This document shows positions 7,633-15,800 of a stretch of 64,000 bases of DNA, one piece after another (the first letter of the stretch is position 1; every line of letters begins with the position of its first letter). The stretch is from Oscillospiraceae bacterium (lineage in GTDB: Bacteria; Bacillota; Clostridia; Oscillospirales; Oscillospiraceae), in assembly GCA_017479425.1 (NCBI GenBank), contig JAFVCD010000025.1, positions 1 through 64,000 on the forward strand, read 5' to 3'. A program made the translations under genes and the position numbers. The notes beneath the pieces were generated by a model. That model worked only from the letters and a program-made list of their open reading frames with translations. It ran no database searches and was not told where the DNA came from.

Positions 7633-8670
7633 ATGGCAAAAATTCAGATCGGCTCCACCGGACTTTACGCCGAGGATACCGGCTTCGGCGCTCTGCCCAT
7701 ACAGCGCGTAACGAAGGCGGAGGCGGTGAAGCTTCTGCGCCGCGCCTACGACGGCGGCGTTACATATTTTGATACCGCGCGTGCCTACACCGACTCTGAG
7801 GAGAAGGTCGGCGCGGCGTTTGAGGGAATGCGCGATAAGGTCATTATTGCGACAAAGACGATGGACTTCACGCGCGAGGGCTTTTGGAATAACCTCAATA
7901 CGAGCCTCAGGGCGCTGAAAACGGATTACATTGATATCTACCAGTTCCACAATCCGAAGTTCTGCCCGAAGCCGGGCGACGGAACGGGACTCTATGAAGC
8001 GATGCTCGAGGCGAAGGCGCAGGGCAAAATACGCCACATCGCCATCACAAATCACCGGCTCGACGTCGCGCACGAGGCGGTCGACAGCGGACTTTACGAA
8101 ATTTTGCAGTTCCCGTTCAGCTACCTCTCGACTGAAAAGGAGATAGCGCTCGTGAAGGATACTCTGAAGGCGGGCATGGGCTACGTCTGTATGAAGGGCA
8201 TGAGCGGGGGACTTATCAACAATTCCGCCGCCGCAACTGTGTGGATGCGCCGCTACCCCGGCGTTATGCCGATATGGGGAGTTCAGCGCGAGGGTGAGCT
8301 TGAGGAGTTTCTCTCCTATATAAATAACCCGCCCGAGGAGACGGAGGAGATAAAAAAGGTCATTGAATTTGACCGCAGTCAGCTTCTCGGCGAGTTCTGC
8401 CGCGGCTGCGGCTACTGTATGCCCTGCCCGGCGGGGATTGAGATAAACACAGCCGCGCGCATGAGCCTTTTGCTGCGCCGCGCGCCCTCCGCCGCCAATC
8501 TCGGCGAGCACGGGCAGGCGATAATGGCTAAGGTGCCGGACTGCATCGGCTGCTATTCCTGCGCCTCCAAATGCCCCTACGGACTCGACACTCCGAATCT
8601 CCTGAAGCGCAACTACAAGGACTATACCGAGGTGCTTGCGGGCAAGGAGCTTCTGCCGCACAACTTTTAA
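7633..8670 (+). CDS. Aldo/keto reductase with C-terminal 4Fe-4S domain
   Basis: A 345-residue oxidoreductase. Residues 1-250 form an aldo-keto reductase barrel, with the DTARAYTDSEEKVG catalytic segment near 47-60, IATKT near 75, and the dYIDIYQFHNP strand. The C-terminus has two ferredoxin-type Cys clusters: CRGCGYCMPCPAGI near 256 and CIGCYSCASKCPYGL near 304. This AKR-ferredoxin type is widespread in anaerobes, with mostly untested substrates. ATG 7633 is chosen over upstream codons because AGGAG is at 7621-7625. Confidence 0.92.
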   Translation: MAKIQIGSTGLYAEDTGFGALPIQRVTKAEAVKLLRRAYDGGVTYFDTARAYTDSEEKVGAAFEGMRDKVIIATKTMDFTREGFWNNLNTSLRALKTDYIDIYQFHNPKFCPKPGDGTGLYEAMLEAKAQGKIRHIAITNHRLDVAHEAVDSGLYEILQFPFSYLSTEKEIALVKDTLKAGMGYVCMKGMSGGLINNSAAATVWMRRYPGVMPIWGVQREGELEEFLSYINNPPEETEEIKKVIEFDRSQLLGEFCRGCGYCMPCPAGIEINTAARMSLLLRRAPSAANLGEHGQAIMAKVPDCIGCYSCASKCPYGLDTPNLLKRNYKDYTEVLAGKELLPHNF

Positions 8671-9020
8671 TGAGAGTTTTCGACAGAATTTACGCCGCAG
8701 TCAAGACCATACCTCGCGGGTATGTCGCCACCTACGGTCAGGTCGCGGAGGCGGCGGGGAGCGTGCGCTACGCGAGAGCAGTAGGCTACGCACTGCACGT
8801 CAATCCCGAGCCGGGGGTGATACCCTGCCACAGAGTAGTCAGGAAGGACGGCTCTGTTTCGCCCGCCTTTGCCTTCGGCGGCGGAAACGAGCAGGTGCGG
8901 CTCCTGAAAAGCGAGGGCGTCGGCTTTCTCGATGAGAGCCGTGCAGATATAAAGCGGTACGGAGTCAGAGCCCTGCCGATAGTGATCGATGAGGAAGAAA
9001 ATGAAGGAAGAAACACTTGA
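8670..9020 (+). CDS. MGMT-type DNA alkyltransferase family protein (short form)
   Basis: A 116-residue protein made of the DNA-binding/active-site domain of O6-alkylguanine-DNA alkyltransferases, without the usual N-terminal domain. It contains IPRGYVATYGQVAEAAG and PGVIPCHRVVRKDGS. The acceptor Cys of PCHR is kept; the short alkyltransferase-like (Atl) proteins usually have Trp there. It may therefore be an active repair enzyme rather than an Atl sensor. Its ATG overlaps the previous stop by 1 bp; longer upstream readings lie inside the AKR gene. Confidence 0.85.
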   Translation: MRVFDRIYAAVKTIPRGYVATYGQVAEAAGSVRYARAVGYALHVNPEPGVIPCHRVVRKDGSVSPAFAFGGGNEQVRLLKSEGVGFLDESRADIKRYGVRALPIVIDEEENEGRNT

Positions 9021-9486
9021 CATAAAGATAAAAGAGCGCGATATGCTGTTCGACCCTTACGTTCTCGGGCCGCATGTCGAGCTGAGAAGCGAGATTTTTG
9101 CGGTTGTCGACCGCTTTGCAAAGCCGCTCGGCGGAGGAACGAAGCTCGATGTGAATATCTACGGCGCCGATATCGGCGAGGCCGCGCAGGAGAAGGTGCG
9201 CGAAGCCTTCCGCGAGCACTATGAGGATGAACTCAGAGCGGCGAAAAAGTCGCTCACGCGCTGGCGCCTTGAGGTTGCGATACTTGCAATAGGCGGCGCG
9301 ATGGGACTTGTGGGGTGGTTTTCGCTTGCGAGCGTCTACCGCGATAATCTGTTCCTCGAGCTTATGAGCATCGTCGGCACCTTCTGCGTCTGGAAAATAG
9401 GCGATCTGCTCCTTAACAGAAACGATTTCCGCCTTGCGGTGGACAAGCTCAGAATGGAGCGCGACGCCGTTATCGAATTTTATTGA
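9001..9486 (+). CDS. Conserved hypothetical membrane-anchored protein
   Basis: I do not recognise this 161-residue protein. An N-terminal acidic/basic region (about residues 1-85) is followed by a hydrophobic pair at about 88-132 (VAILAIGGAMGLVGWFSLA, and LMSIVGTFCVWKIGDLLL) and a charged tail ending DAVIEFY. The ATG at 9001 has GAGGAAG upstream; another in-frame ATG at 8989 is less well placed. It overlaps the alkyltransferase gene by 20 bp and precedes the U32 peptidase by 7 bp, so it belongs to the same operon. Confidence 0.7.
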   Translation: MKEETLDIKIKERDMLFDPYVLGPHVELRSEIFAVVDRFAKPLGGGTKLDVNIYGADIGEAAQEKVREAFREHYEDELRAAKKSLTRWRLEVAILAIGGAMGLVGWFSLASVYRDNLFLELMSIVGTFCVWKIGDLLLNRNDFRLAVDKLRMERDAVIEFY

Positions 9487-9493
9487 GGTTAAT

Positions 9494-11506
9494 ATGGCTG
9501 TACCTGAAATTCTTGCTCCTGTCGGCGGACAGGAGCAGCTTTTAGCCGCGGTTCGCTGCGGCGCTGACGCGGTTTATCTCGGCGCAAAGGGCTTCAACGC
9601 CCGCAGAAACGCCGAGAATTTTGACGATCTCGCCGCCGTTGTCGGCTATTGTCACGCGCGCGGGGTCGACGTTCACGTTACGCTCAATACGCTCGTTTTT
9701 GATTCCGAGATGGCGGAGCTTGAGCGCACGCTCGATGAGATAGCGGCCTCCGGCGCCGACGCCGTGATCGTGCAGGATCTGGCTGTGATGCGGCTTGTTA
9801 AGGAGCGTTACCCTGCCCTGAAGCTCCACGCCTCGACTCAGTGCGCGGTGCATAACACCGACGGCGTGAAGCTCTTTGAGGACTACGGGGTCGACAGAGT
9901 TGTCCTCGCCCGCGAGCTCAGCATAAAGGAAATTGAAAAGATACGCGCCGCCACGAGGGTCGAGCTTGAGACCTTTGTCCACGGCGCTCTGTGTATGTGC
10001 CTCTCCGGCGCGTGCTACCTGAGCGGTATGCTCGGCGGCAGAAGCGGAAACCGCGGACTCTGCGCCCAGCCGTGCAGGCTCGATTTCAAGGGCGCGAACG
10101 GCGGCTACGCGCTCTCTCTGAAGGATATGAGCCACCTTGCCCACGTCAGGGCGCTCTCAGACGCGGGAGTTGCGTCCCTCAAAATAGAGGGCAGAATGAA
10201 GCGCCCGGAATATGTTGCCGCCGCCGTTACCGCGGCAAAGCAGGCGGCGATGGGCGAGAGCTACGATGAGGATACTCTCCGCGCCGTTTTCTCGCGCTCC
10301 GGCTTCACTGACGGCTACGCCACCGGCGAGAGGAAAAATATGTTCGGTCACCGCGAGAAGGATGACGTGACGAGCGCGGAGGGCGTTTTCGGTACACTCC
10401 GGCGGCTCTACGATAAGGAAACGCCGCGCGTGAAGGTCGATTTCGACCTCTCTGTCGGAGAAAGCTCCGCGCTCACCGCGTCTGCGCTTGGAAAGAGCGT
10501 TACAGTCACCGGCGAGGGCGGCATAGAGGCGCTCTCGCGCCCGACAGACGCAGCGCTTGCGGAGAAAAATCTCTCAAAGCTCGGCGGAACGCAGTTTTAT
10601 TTTGGCTCGGCGAAGCTTGAAAATCCCTCCGGGCTTATGCTCCCGCCGTCCGTCATCAACAGAATGCGGAGAGACGCCGTTGAGCGGCTGAACGGCGAAC
10701 TCACAAGAGCTGCGCCGCACGAAAGGCGCGAGTGGAGCTTTGAAATCCCGAACTATTCTGCGCCCGAAAAGCCCGAATATTGGGCAAAGCTTGAAAAAAA
10801 GTGCCAGCTTTTTGACGGGGCTGACAGATATATCCTGCCCATCGGCGAGATTGACGGCACTCTTATTGAGCGGTACGGTGAGCGGCTGACTGCGGCTCTG
10901 CCCGACCTCGACTTCCCGGAAACGGAGGATAAGACGAGAGCGGCGCTCGAGAAGCTTCGCACCATCGGACTTGCGAGCGTGTACGCCCCGAACTGCGGCG
11001 GAATTGAGCTGGGAAAAAGCCTCGGACTGCGCGTTTTCGGCGCGCCGGAGCTGAATATCGTCTCTTCTGCGGCGCTTGAGGAGTACAGAGGGCTCGGACT
11101 TTCGGCTGCGACAGTGAGCTGGGAGACGCGCATGAGCCGCGTTTCAGCGCTCGGCGGAACGCTCCCGCGCGGCATAGTCGCCTACGGGTACCTGCCCGTG
11201 ATGCGCTTCAGAAACTGCCCGAACCGCAGGAACGGCCAGTGCGGAGCATGTGACGGAAGTCCCCACCTGACTGACAGAAAGGGCGCAGAATTTAGAATTA
11301 TCTGCCACAATCGCCGCAATCAGACACTTTTGAACTCCGTTCCTCTCCACATCGGCGGAAAGGGCAGAGCGGCGTGCGATTACTATCTCTGCATTTTTAC
11401 CATTGAGAGCGCGGCTGAGTGCCGCAGGATCTTCGATGAAATCAGGTCTGACCGCCCATCGGACAAGCCGAGAACCGGCGGACTATACTACCGTGAGTTA
11501 TTGTGA
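9494..11506 (+). CDS. U32 family peptidase / RlhA-like protein with DUF3656
   Basis: A 670-residue long-form peptidase U32 protein. The N-terminal TIM-barrel starts PEILAPVGGQEQLLAAVRCGADAVY, and the U32 signature with its Cys cluster (FVHGALCMCLSGACYLSG, then GLCAQPC) is at about 160-190. A further Cys group CPNRRNGQCGAC lies near 574-585. E. coli RlhA of this family hydroxylates C2501 of 23S rRNA and such proteins bind iron-sulfur clusters, so RNA modification is more likely than proteolysis. ATG 9494 follows GAGG at 9485-9488. It is cotranscribed with a flavoprotein 9 bp downstream. Confidence 0.9.
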   Translation: MAVPEILAPVGGQEQLLAAVRCGADAVYLGAKGFNARRNAENFDDLAAVVGYCHARGVDVHVTLNTLVFDSEMAELERTLDEIAASGADAVIVQDLAVMRLVKERYPALKLHASTQCAVHNTDGVKLFEDYGVDRVVLARELSIKEIEKIRAATRVELETFVHGALCMCLSGACYLSGMLGGRSGNRGLCAQPCRLDFKGANGGYALSLKDMSHLAHVRALSDAGVASLKIEGRMKRPEYVAAAVTAAKQAAMGESYDEDTLRAVFSRSGFTDGYATGERKNMFGHREKDDVTSAEGVFGTLRRLYDKETPRVKVDFDLSVGESSALTASALGKSVTVTGEGGIEALSRPTDAALAEKNLSKLGGTQFYFGSAKLENPSGLMLPPSVINRMRRDAVERLNGELTRAAPHERREWSFEIPNYSAPEKPEYWAKLEKKCQLFDGADRYILPIGEIDGTLIERYGERLTAALPDLDFPETEDKTRAALEKLRTIGLASVYAPNCGGIELGKSLGLRVFGAPELNIVSSAALEEYRGLGLSAATVSWETRMSRVSALGGTLPRGIVAYGYLPVMRFRNCPNRRNGQCGACDGSPHLTDRKGAEFRIICHNRRNQTLLNSVPLHIGGKGRAACDYYLCIFTIESAAECRRIFDEIRSDRPSDKPRTGGLYYRELL

Positions 11507-11515
11507 GGTGAGAAA

Positions 11516-12697
11516 ATGAAGGTGGCAGTGATCGGCGGCGGCGCGTCTGGTCTGGCGGCGGCGATAACCGCGCGCGAGGGCGGGCACGATGTCACACTTT
11601 TTGAGCGGCAGGCGAGAGTCGGGCGCAAGCTTATGGCTACCGGAAACGGGCGCTGCAACCTCACAAATCTCGGCGCATCGGTGGATAATTACCACGGCGC
11701 AAACCGGGAATTTGTCGCCCCGGCGCTCGGTGAGTTTACGGTGAGCGATACTCTCGCGTGGTTTTCACGCCTCGGACTTGTCTCAGAGCCGGATTCGGAG
11801 GGAAGAGTGTACCCGTTTTCTGATCAGGCCGGCAGTGTGCTCGACGTTCTGCGCTTTCGGTGCGACGCCATCGGAGTCAGAACGGAAACCGGCACGGAAA
11901 TCAAGGAAATACGCCGAAAAAGCGGCTGCTTTGCAGTAAATGGAGAACAATATGACCGCATTATCATCGCCTGCGGCGGCAGAGCGGGCGAGCATCTCGG
12001 CGGCACAGGGCTCGGGTATGACCTGCTCAGAAGCCTCGGACACCGCATAACGCCGCTCACGCCGGGGCTTGTGCGCCTCAAAACCGCGGAGGAAATTACA
12101 AGAATGCTCAAGGGCGTGCGCGCGAAGGCGTGCGTGCATCTTTTGCGAAGGGGCAGACTCGTCTGCGAAAAGAGCGGCGAGGTGCAGTTTGGCGACGGCG
12201 GGGTCAGCGGCATAGTCGTGATGGATATGTCGAGCCTCGCAAGGGACGGCGATGCGCTCTCGCTCGACCTTTTGCCGCCGGTAAATGCGGAGAAGCTTCA
12301 AAAAATCCTCGCTGCCCGCGCAGCTTCAACGCCGTCTGAGAGTGCCGAAAACCTCCTCGCCGGAGTGCTCCATTCGCGGCTCGGCAAGGCGGTAATCAAG
12401 CGCTGCGGGCTTGATTTTGGCGCAAAGCTTGCCGAAATTGGCGAAAAGGATATAGAAAAAGTTGCGAAAATGGTAAAGAACTTCACTCTCACCGTGACCG
12501 GCAGGGCGGGCTTTCCTGAGGCGCAGGTGACCTGCGGCGGCGCGGATACGGCAGAGTTCAAGGCTTTCTCGCTTGAATCGCGTCTCGTTCCCGGGCTTTA
12601 CGTCTGCGGCGAGGTGCTCGACGTGGACGGCGACTGCGGAGGCTACAACCTCCAGTGGGCGTGGTCGTCCGGCAGACTTGCGGGGTGCCTCAGATGA
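11516..12697 (+). CDS. HI0933/BaiN-like FAD-dependent oxidoreductase
   Basis: A 393-residue flavoprotein of the HI0933 (DUF, formerly BaiN) family. The N-terminal dinucleotide motif VIGGGASGLAAAITARE is at residues 4-20, GRKLMATGNGRCNLTN follows near 41-56, and the diagnostic C-terminal GEVLDVDGDCGGYNLQWAWSSG binds FAD. Substrates are largely unknown; a Clostridium scindens homologue (BaiN) reduces bile-acid intermediates. GAGGTGAG precedes ATG. Its TGA overlaps the ATG of a second flavoprotein (ATGA), so the two may act together. Confidence 0.92.
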   Translation: MKVAVIGGGASGLAAAITAREGGHDVTLFERQARVGRKLMATGNGRCNLTNLGASVDNYHGANREFVAPALGEFTVSDTLAWFSRLGLVSEPDSEGRVYPFSDQAGSVLDVLRFRCDAIGVRTETGTEIKEIRRKSGCFAVNGEQYDRIIIACGGRAGEHLGGTGLGYDLLRSLGHRITPLTPGLVRLKTAEEITRMLKGVRAKACVHLLRRGRLVCEKSGEVQFGDGGVSGIVVMDMSSLARDGDALSLDLLPPVNAEKLQKILAARAASTPSESAENLLAGVLHSRLGKAVIKRCGLDFGAKLAEIGEKDIEKVAKMVKNFTLTVTGRAGFPEAQVTCGGADTAEFKAFSLESRLVPGLYVCGEVLDVDGDCGGYNLQWAWSSGRLAGCLR

Positions 12698-14223
12698 TAG
12701 CAGAAATATCGCTGAAGCCGGGAGAGAGCGAGGAAAAGCTCCGCTTTTACGCCGCAAAGGTTCTGAAAATCAAGGAAAAGGACGTCGGAGGCCTGCGCGT
12801 TCTCAAAAAGAGCATTGACGCGCGCAAAAAGCCGAACGTAATCATTAACTACCGCGTATCTGTATGGAAAAAGGGTGAAAAGCCGGATTTGCCGCCGGTT
12901 TATGCGCCGAAAAGTTCGGGAGAGCGCAAGAGCAAAAGACCCGTCGTGGTCGGCTTCGGACCGGCGGGAATGTTTGCCGCTCTCGTTATGAGCGAGGCGG
13001 GCTTGAAGCCCATAGTTCTCGAGCGTGGCGGGTGCGTTGACGAGCGTGTTAAGAAAATCGACGAATTCTGGGGCGGCGGAGCGCTAGACCCCGAGACCAA
13101 CGTGCAGTTCGGAGAGGGCGGCGCCGGAACCTTTTCCGACGGAAAGCTCACCACCGGCACGAAGGACGAGAGGATAAGCTATGTCCTCAGCCGCCTTGCA
13201 GGGTTCGGCGCGCAGGAGCATATTCTGTGGGACTCAAAGCCCCACATCGGCACCGACCGCCTGCGCGAGGTCGTCAAAAATCTCAGAGAGCACATAATTT
13301 CCCTCGGCGCAGAGGTGCGCTTCAATACAAAAATGACCGCCCTCAGAGTTGAGAACGGCAGAGTTACGGGCGTTCAGCTTAGCGGCGGCGAGGTCATCGA
13401 CTGCGATGCGGTAGTGCTTGCGATAGGGCATTCCGCGCGCGACACGGTGGAGTACCTCGAATCAATCAGCGTACCGATGGAGCCGAAGGCTTTTTCAATG
13501 GGCGTTCGCATCGAGCACAGGCAGAGAAGCGTGGATTTTGCGCAGTACGGCTTCATACCCGAGCGCCACGAGCTTCCGCCGGCGGATTACAAGCTCTCCG
13601 TGAGTTTTCCGGAGGGCGACAGCGCCTACACGTTCTGCATGTGTCCGGGCGGCTACGTCGTCGCGGCGGCGAGCGAGGAGAACAGAGTCTGCACAAACGG
13701 CATGAGCTATTCTCTCCGCGCCGGAGAAAACGCCAACGCTGCGCTTCTCGTCACGCTCACTCCCGATAAGTTCCCGTACCCCGGTGTGCTCGGCGGTTTG
13801 CGCTGGCAGAGGGAGATAGAGAGCGCCGCGTTCAAGGCCGGCGGCGGCAATTACTGCGCTCCCGCGCAGAGGGTCGGAGATTTCCTCAAGGATAAGCCCT
13901 CTGCCGGCGCCGGAAGCGTCCGCCCGACGTACAGACCCGGCGTAAAATGGTGCGATTTGCGCGATTGTCTGCCGGAAAGCATAACAAAAACGCTCAAAAA
14001 GTCCATTCCCGCGCTCGCTCGGAAGCTAAAGGGCTTCGACGATGCCGACGCAGTGCTGACTGCCGCAGAAACCCGCTCGTCAAGCCCCGTAAGAATACTG
14101 CGCGGAGCCGATTTTGAGAGCGAGGTGCGCGGCCTTTACCCGTGCGGCGAGGGCGCGGGCTACGCCGGAGGCATTGTCTCCGCCGCGGTCGACGGCGTGA
14201 GGGTCGCAGAAAGGTTAATCTAA
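12694..14223 (+). CDS. Uncharacterised FAD-dependent dehydrogenase (COG2509 type)
   Basis: A 509-residue flavoprotein. After an N-terminal domain of about 80 residues (KIKEKDVGGLRVLKKSIDARKK) comes the FAD site VVGFGPAGMFAALVMSEAG near 88-106, then FGEGGAGTFSDGKLTTGTKD near 137-156, and a C-terminal YPCGEGAGYAGGIVSAAVDG. This arrangement matches the COG2509/YtfP-like NAD(FAD)-utilising dehydrogenases of Firmicutes, whose reaction is unknown. Start chosen at the ATGA overlap with the upstream gene. Its end overlaps the convergent sigE stop by 9 bp. Confidence 0.9.
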   Translation: MIAEISLKPGESEEKLRFYAAKVLKIKEKDVGGLRVLKKSIDARKKPNVIINYRVSVWKKGEKPDLPPVYAPKSSGERKSKRPVVVGFGPAGMFAALVMSEAGLKPIVLERGGCVDERVKKIDEFWGGGALDPETNVQFGEGGAGTFSDGKLTTGTKDERISYVLSRLAGFGAQEHILWDSKPHIGTDRLREVVKNLREHIISLGAEVRFNTKMTALRVENGRVTGVQLSGGEVIDCDAVVLAIGHSARDTVEYLESISVPMEPKAFSMGVRIEHRQRSVDFAQYGFIPERHELPPADYKLSVSFPEGDSAYTFCMCPGGYVVAAASEENRVCTNGMSYSLRAGENANAALLVTLTPDKFPYPGVLGGLRWQREIESAAFKAGGGNYCAPAQRVGDFLKDKPSAGAGSVRPTYRPGVKWCDLRDCLPESITKTLKKSIPALARKLKGFDDADAVLTAAETRSSSPVRILRGADFESEVRGLYPCGEGAGYAGGIVSAAVDGVRVAERLI

Positions 14224-14916
14224 TTTCTTAAGTATTTCCCGCCTCAGACGGATGAGAATCCGCTTTTCGAGGCGGGAAATATAGCTTTGGCTGATTCCGA
14301 GAAGGTCTGCGACCTCCTTTTGCGTTTTCTCGTCGCCGCCGCGCAGTCCGAAGCGCAGAGAAATCAGCTCCTGCTCGCGGTCAGAGAGCTTCGAGAGCGC
14401 CTCGCGGAGGATCCTTCCGTCCTCCTCGCTCTCCATTGCCGCGCCGAGCTCCTCACCGTCGGAGCTGAGAACATCGCTGAGGCTGAGCTCGTTGCCGTCG
14501 CTGTCGGTGCTTAGCGGCTCGGAGATCGAGACCTCGCGGGCTCTTGCACTTGTCTTGCGAAGGAACATCAGAATTTCGTTCTCGATACAGCGCGAGGCGT
14601 AGGTCGCAAGCTTGATGTTCTTGTCGAGGTCAAAGCTCTCGACCGCCTTTATAAGCCCGACAGTGCCGATCGAGATGAGATCGTCGAGCGGCACGCCGGT
14701 GTTCTCGAAGCGCTTTGCTACGAACACCACAAGGCGTAGATTGTGCTCGATGAGCCTTTTCCGCGCGCTCTCAGAGCCGGCCTTGAGCTCACTGACAGCG
14801 GCGTTCTCCTCCTCGCGCGAGAGGGGCGCGGGCAGATTGCTCCCGCCGCCTATGAAATCGACGCGCTGCGGAAAGAGCCGCGCGAAAATCGCAAGCAATA
14901 GTCTATAAAGCTTCAT
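14215..14916 (-). CDS. sigE: Sporulation sigma factor SigE
   Basis: A 233-residue mother-cell sigma factor of early sporulation. Residues 1-27 are a hydrophobic/basic pro-sequence (YRLLLAIFARLFPQRVDFIGG) like that of B. subtilis pro-SigE. Region 2 includes NLRLVVFVAKRFENTGVPLD and KLATYASRCIENEILMFLRK. Region 4 ends with KTQKEVADLLGISQSYISRLEKRI. Downstream of spoIIGA by 1 bp, with GGAGGTTT before the ATG. SpoIIGA is expected to remove the pro-sequence. The usual neighbour sigG is not next to it here. Confidence 0.97.
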   Translation of the reverse strand: MKLYRLLLAIFARLFPQRVDFIGGGSNLPAPLSREEENAAVSELKAGSESARKRLIEHNLRLVVFVAKRFENTGVPLDDLISIGTVGLIKAVESFDLDKNIKLATYASRCIENEILMFLRKTSARAREVSISEPLSTDSDGNELSLSDVLSSDGEELGAAMESEEDGRILREALSKLSDREQELISLRFGLRGGDEKTQKEVADLLGISQSYISRLEKRILIRLRREILKKLD

Positions 14917-14917
14917 A

Positions 14918-15682
14918 TTAAACCTCCTGCACCGGACTTACCGCCGCGAGAGTGCAATCCGGGTCGACCGCAATCACACAGCGTACTGATTTGCCGTTAA
15001 CTGATACCGATTCCGGCATAAAAGCCGGTAAAAAGCCGTCCTTACCCACGCTTTTGTACGGAATGAGCGAAAAGCCTCGCAGGCGCTCAACGGCGTCGAT
15101 CGCGCCGAAGGAGGATAAAATCGCCGCCTCCTCGCGGTCAAGAAGCCCGCGCACCGCGTCGAGCGAGCATATCGTCACCGGCACGCCGCGCAGTGGGTCG
15201 CGCAGGGTGTTGCCGGTGTCGGCAAGGGCGGTGAACGAGGCGGTTCTGCCGCCGCGGCGGACTGTATAGCTGTATTCACTTCCGGAAACTTTATTGTGGA
15301 GAAAAGCGCGAAAAACAAGTGAATACACAAAATACGCGCACAAAAACGATGGAATAAATACCGCGAGAGAGCCGCCTGAGATACTGCCGAGCCCGGCGAA
15401 GGCGGCGCTGAGAGCGAGGAAAACGAGCAGAGCGCGGGCGGTGATATCCCGAAGCCCGAAGGCGATCACCGCCATTCCTGCGGCGGAAAAAAGCGAAAAA
15501 AGCGGGTGCGAGAGCGCGGGGCAGAGGCTGACTGCAAGCGCCCAGAGCGCGCCGACGGCCGAGGAGAGCAGAGCACGGCGCATACTGTACGCCACCGCGC
15601 AGATCCTGCTTGTGAGAATGACGAGGGCGAGATCCATCGCAAAGTTCAGAATCAGCACCTCGTCTATGTAAACATACCGCAT
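14918..15682 (-). CDS. spoIIGA: Sigma-E processing peptidase SpoIIGA
   Basis: A 254-residue membrane protease that cleaves pro-SigE. The N-terminal half (about 1-130) holds about five hydrophobic helices, starting YIDEVLILNFAMDLALVILTS. The soluble half carries the aspartic-protease motif DTGNTLRDP with Asp155. Shorter than the B. subtilis protein (about 309 residues). The start at 15682 aligns with homologues and has GGGTGATGG just upstream; GTG 15691 or ATG 15688 are possible. It is directly followed by its substrate gene, the conserved spoIIG arrangement. Confidence 0.93.
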   Translation of the reverse strand: MRYVYIDEVLILNFAMDLALVILTSRICAVAYSMRRALLSSAVGALWALAVSLCPALSHPLFSLFSAAGMAVIAFGLRDITARALLVFLALSAAFAGLGSISGGSLAVFIPSFLCAYFVYSLVFRAFLHNKVSGSEYSYTVRRGGRTASFTALADTGNTLRDPLRGVPVTICSLDAVRGLLDREEAAILSSFGAIDAVERLRGFSLIPYKSVGKDGFLPAFMPESVSVNGKSVRCVIAVDPDCTLAAVSPVQEV

Positions 15683-15699
15683 ATCCATCACCCGGTGAA

Positions 15700-15733
15700 A
15701 CTATACCACCGCGAAGGGTGAGAAAATCGTCAA
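15700..15733 (-). promoter_or_regulatory. spoIIGA-sigE promoter with 22-bp spacer
   Basis: On the minus strand TTGACG (15728-15733) and TATAGT (15700-15705) are 22 bp apart. The B. subtilis spoIIG promoter has this same abnormal spacing and needs Spo0A bound by its -35 region. Imperfect 0A-box-like heptamers (TGACGAT at 15726-15732, TGTCCAC at 15741-15747, each 5/7 to TGTCGAA) lie at the -35 and just upstream. The leader before the SpoIIGA start would be very short. Confidence 0.6.
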
Positions 15734-15741
15734 ATCGCGTG

Positions 15742-15770
15742 TGGACAAGCGGCAAAATAAATGCTACAAT
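15742..15770 (+). promoter_or_regulatory. Promoter of ahcY
   Basis: TGGACA (15742-15747), 17 bp, TACAAT (15765-15770), about 30 bp before the ahcY ATG. It overlaps the upstream control region of the divergent spoIIG promoter, so Spo0A binding might affect both. Confidence 0.65.
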
Positions 15771-15800
15771 GTGGAAAAAAGAGCATGGAGGGATCGTGTA

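Noticed and set aside
7606-8661. Minus-strand frame of 351 codons opposite the aldo/keto reductase
   Set aside because: The plus-strand gene has complete AKR and 4Fe-4S motifs; the antisense product has none.
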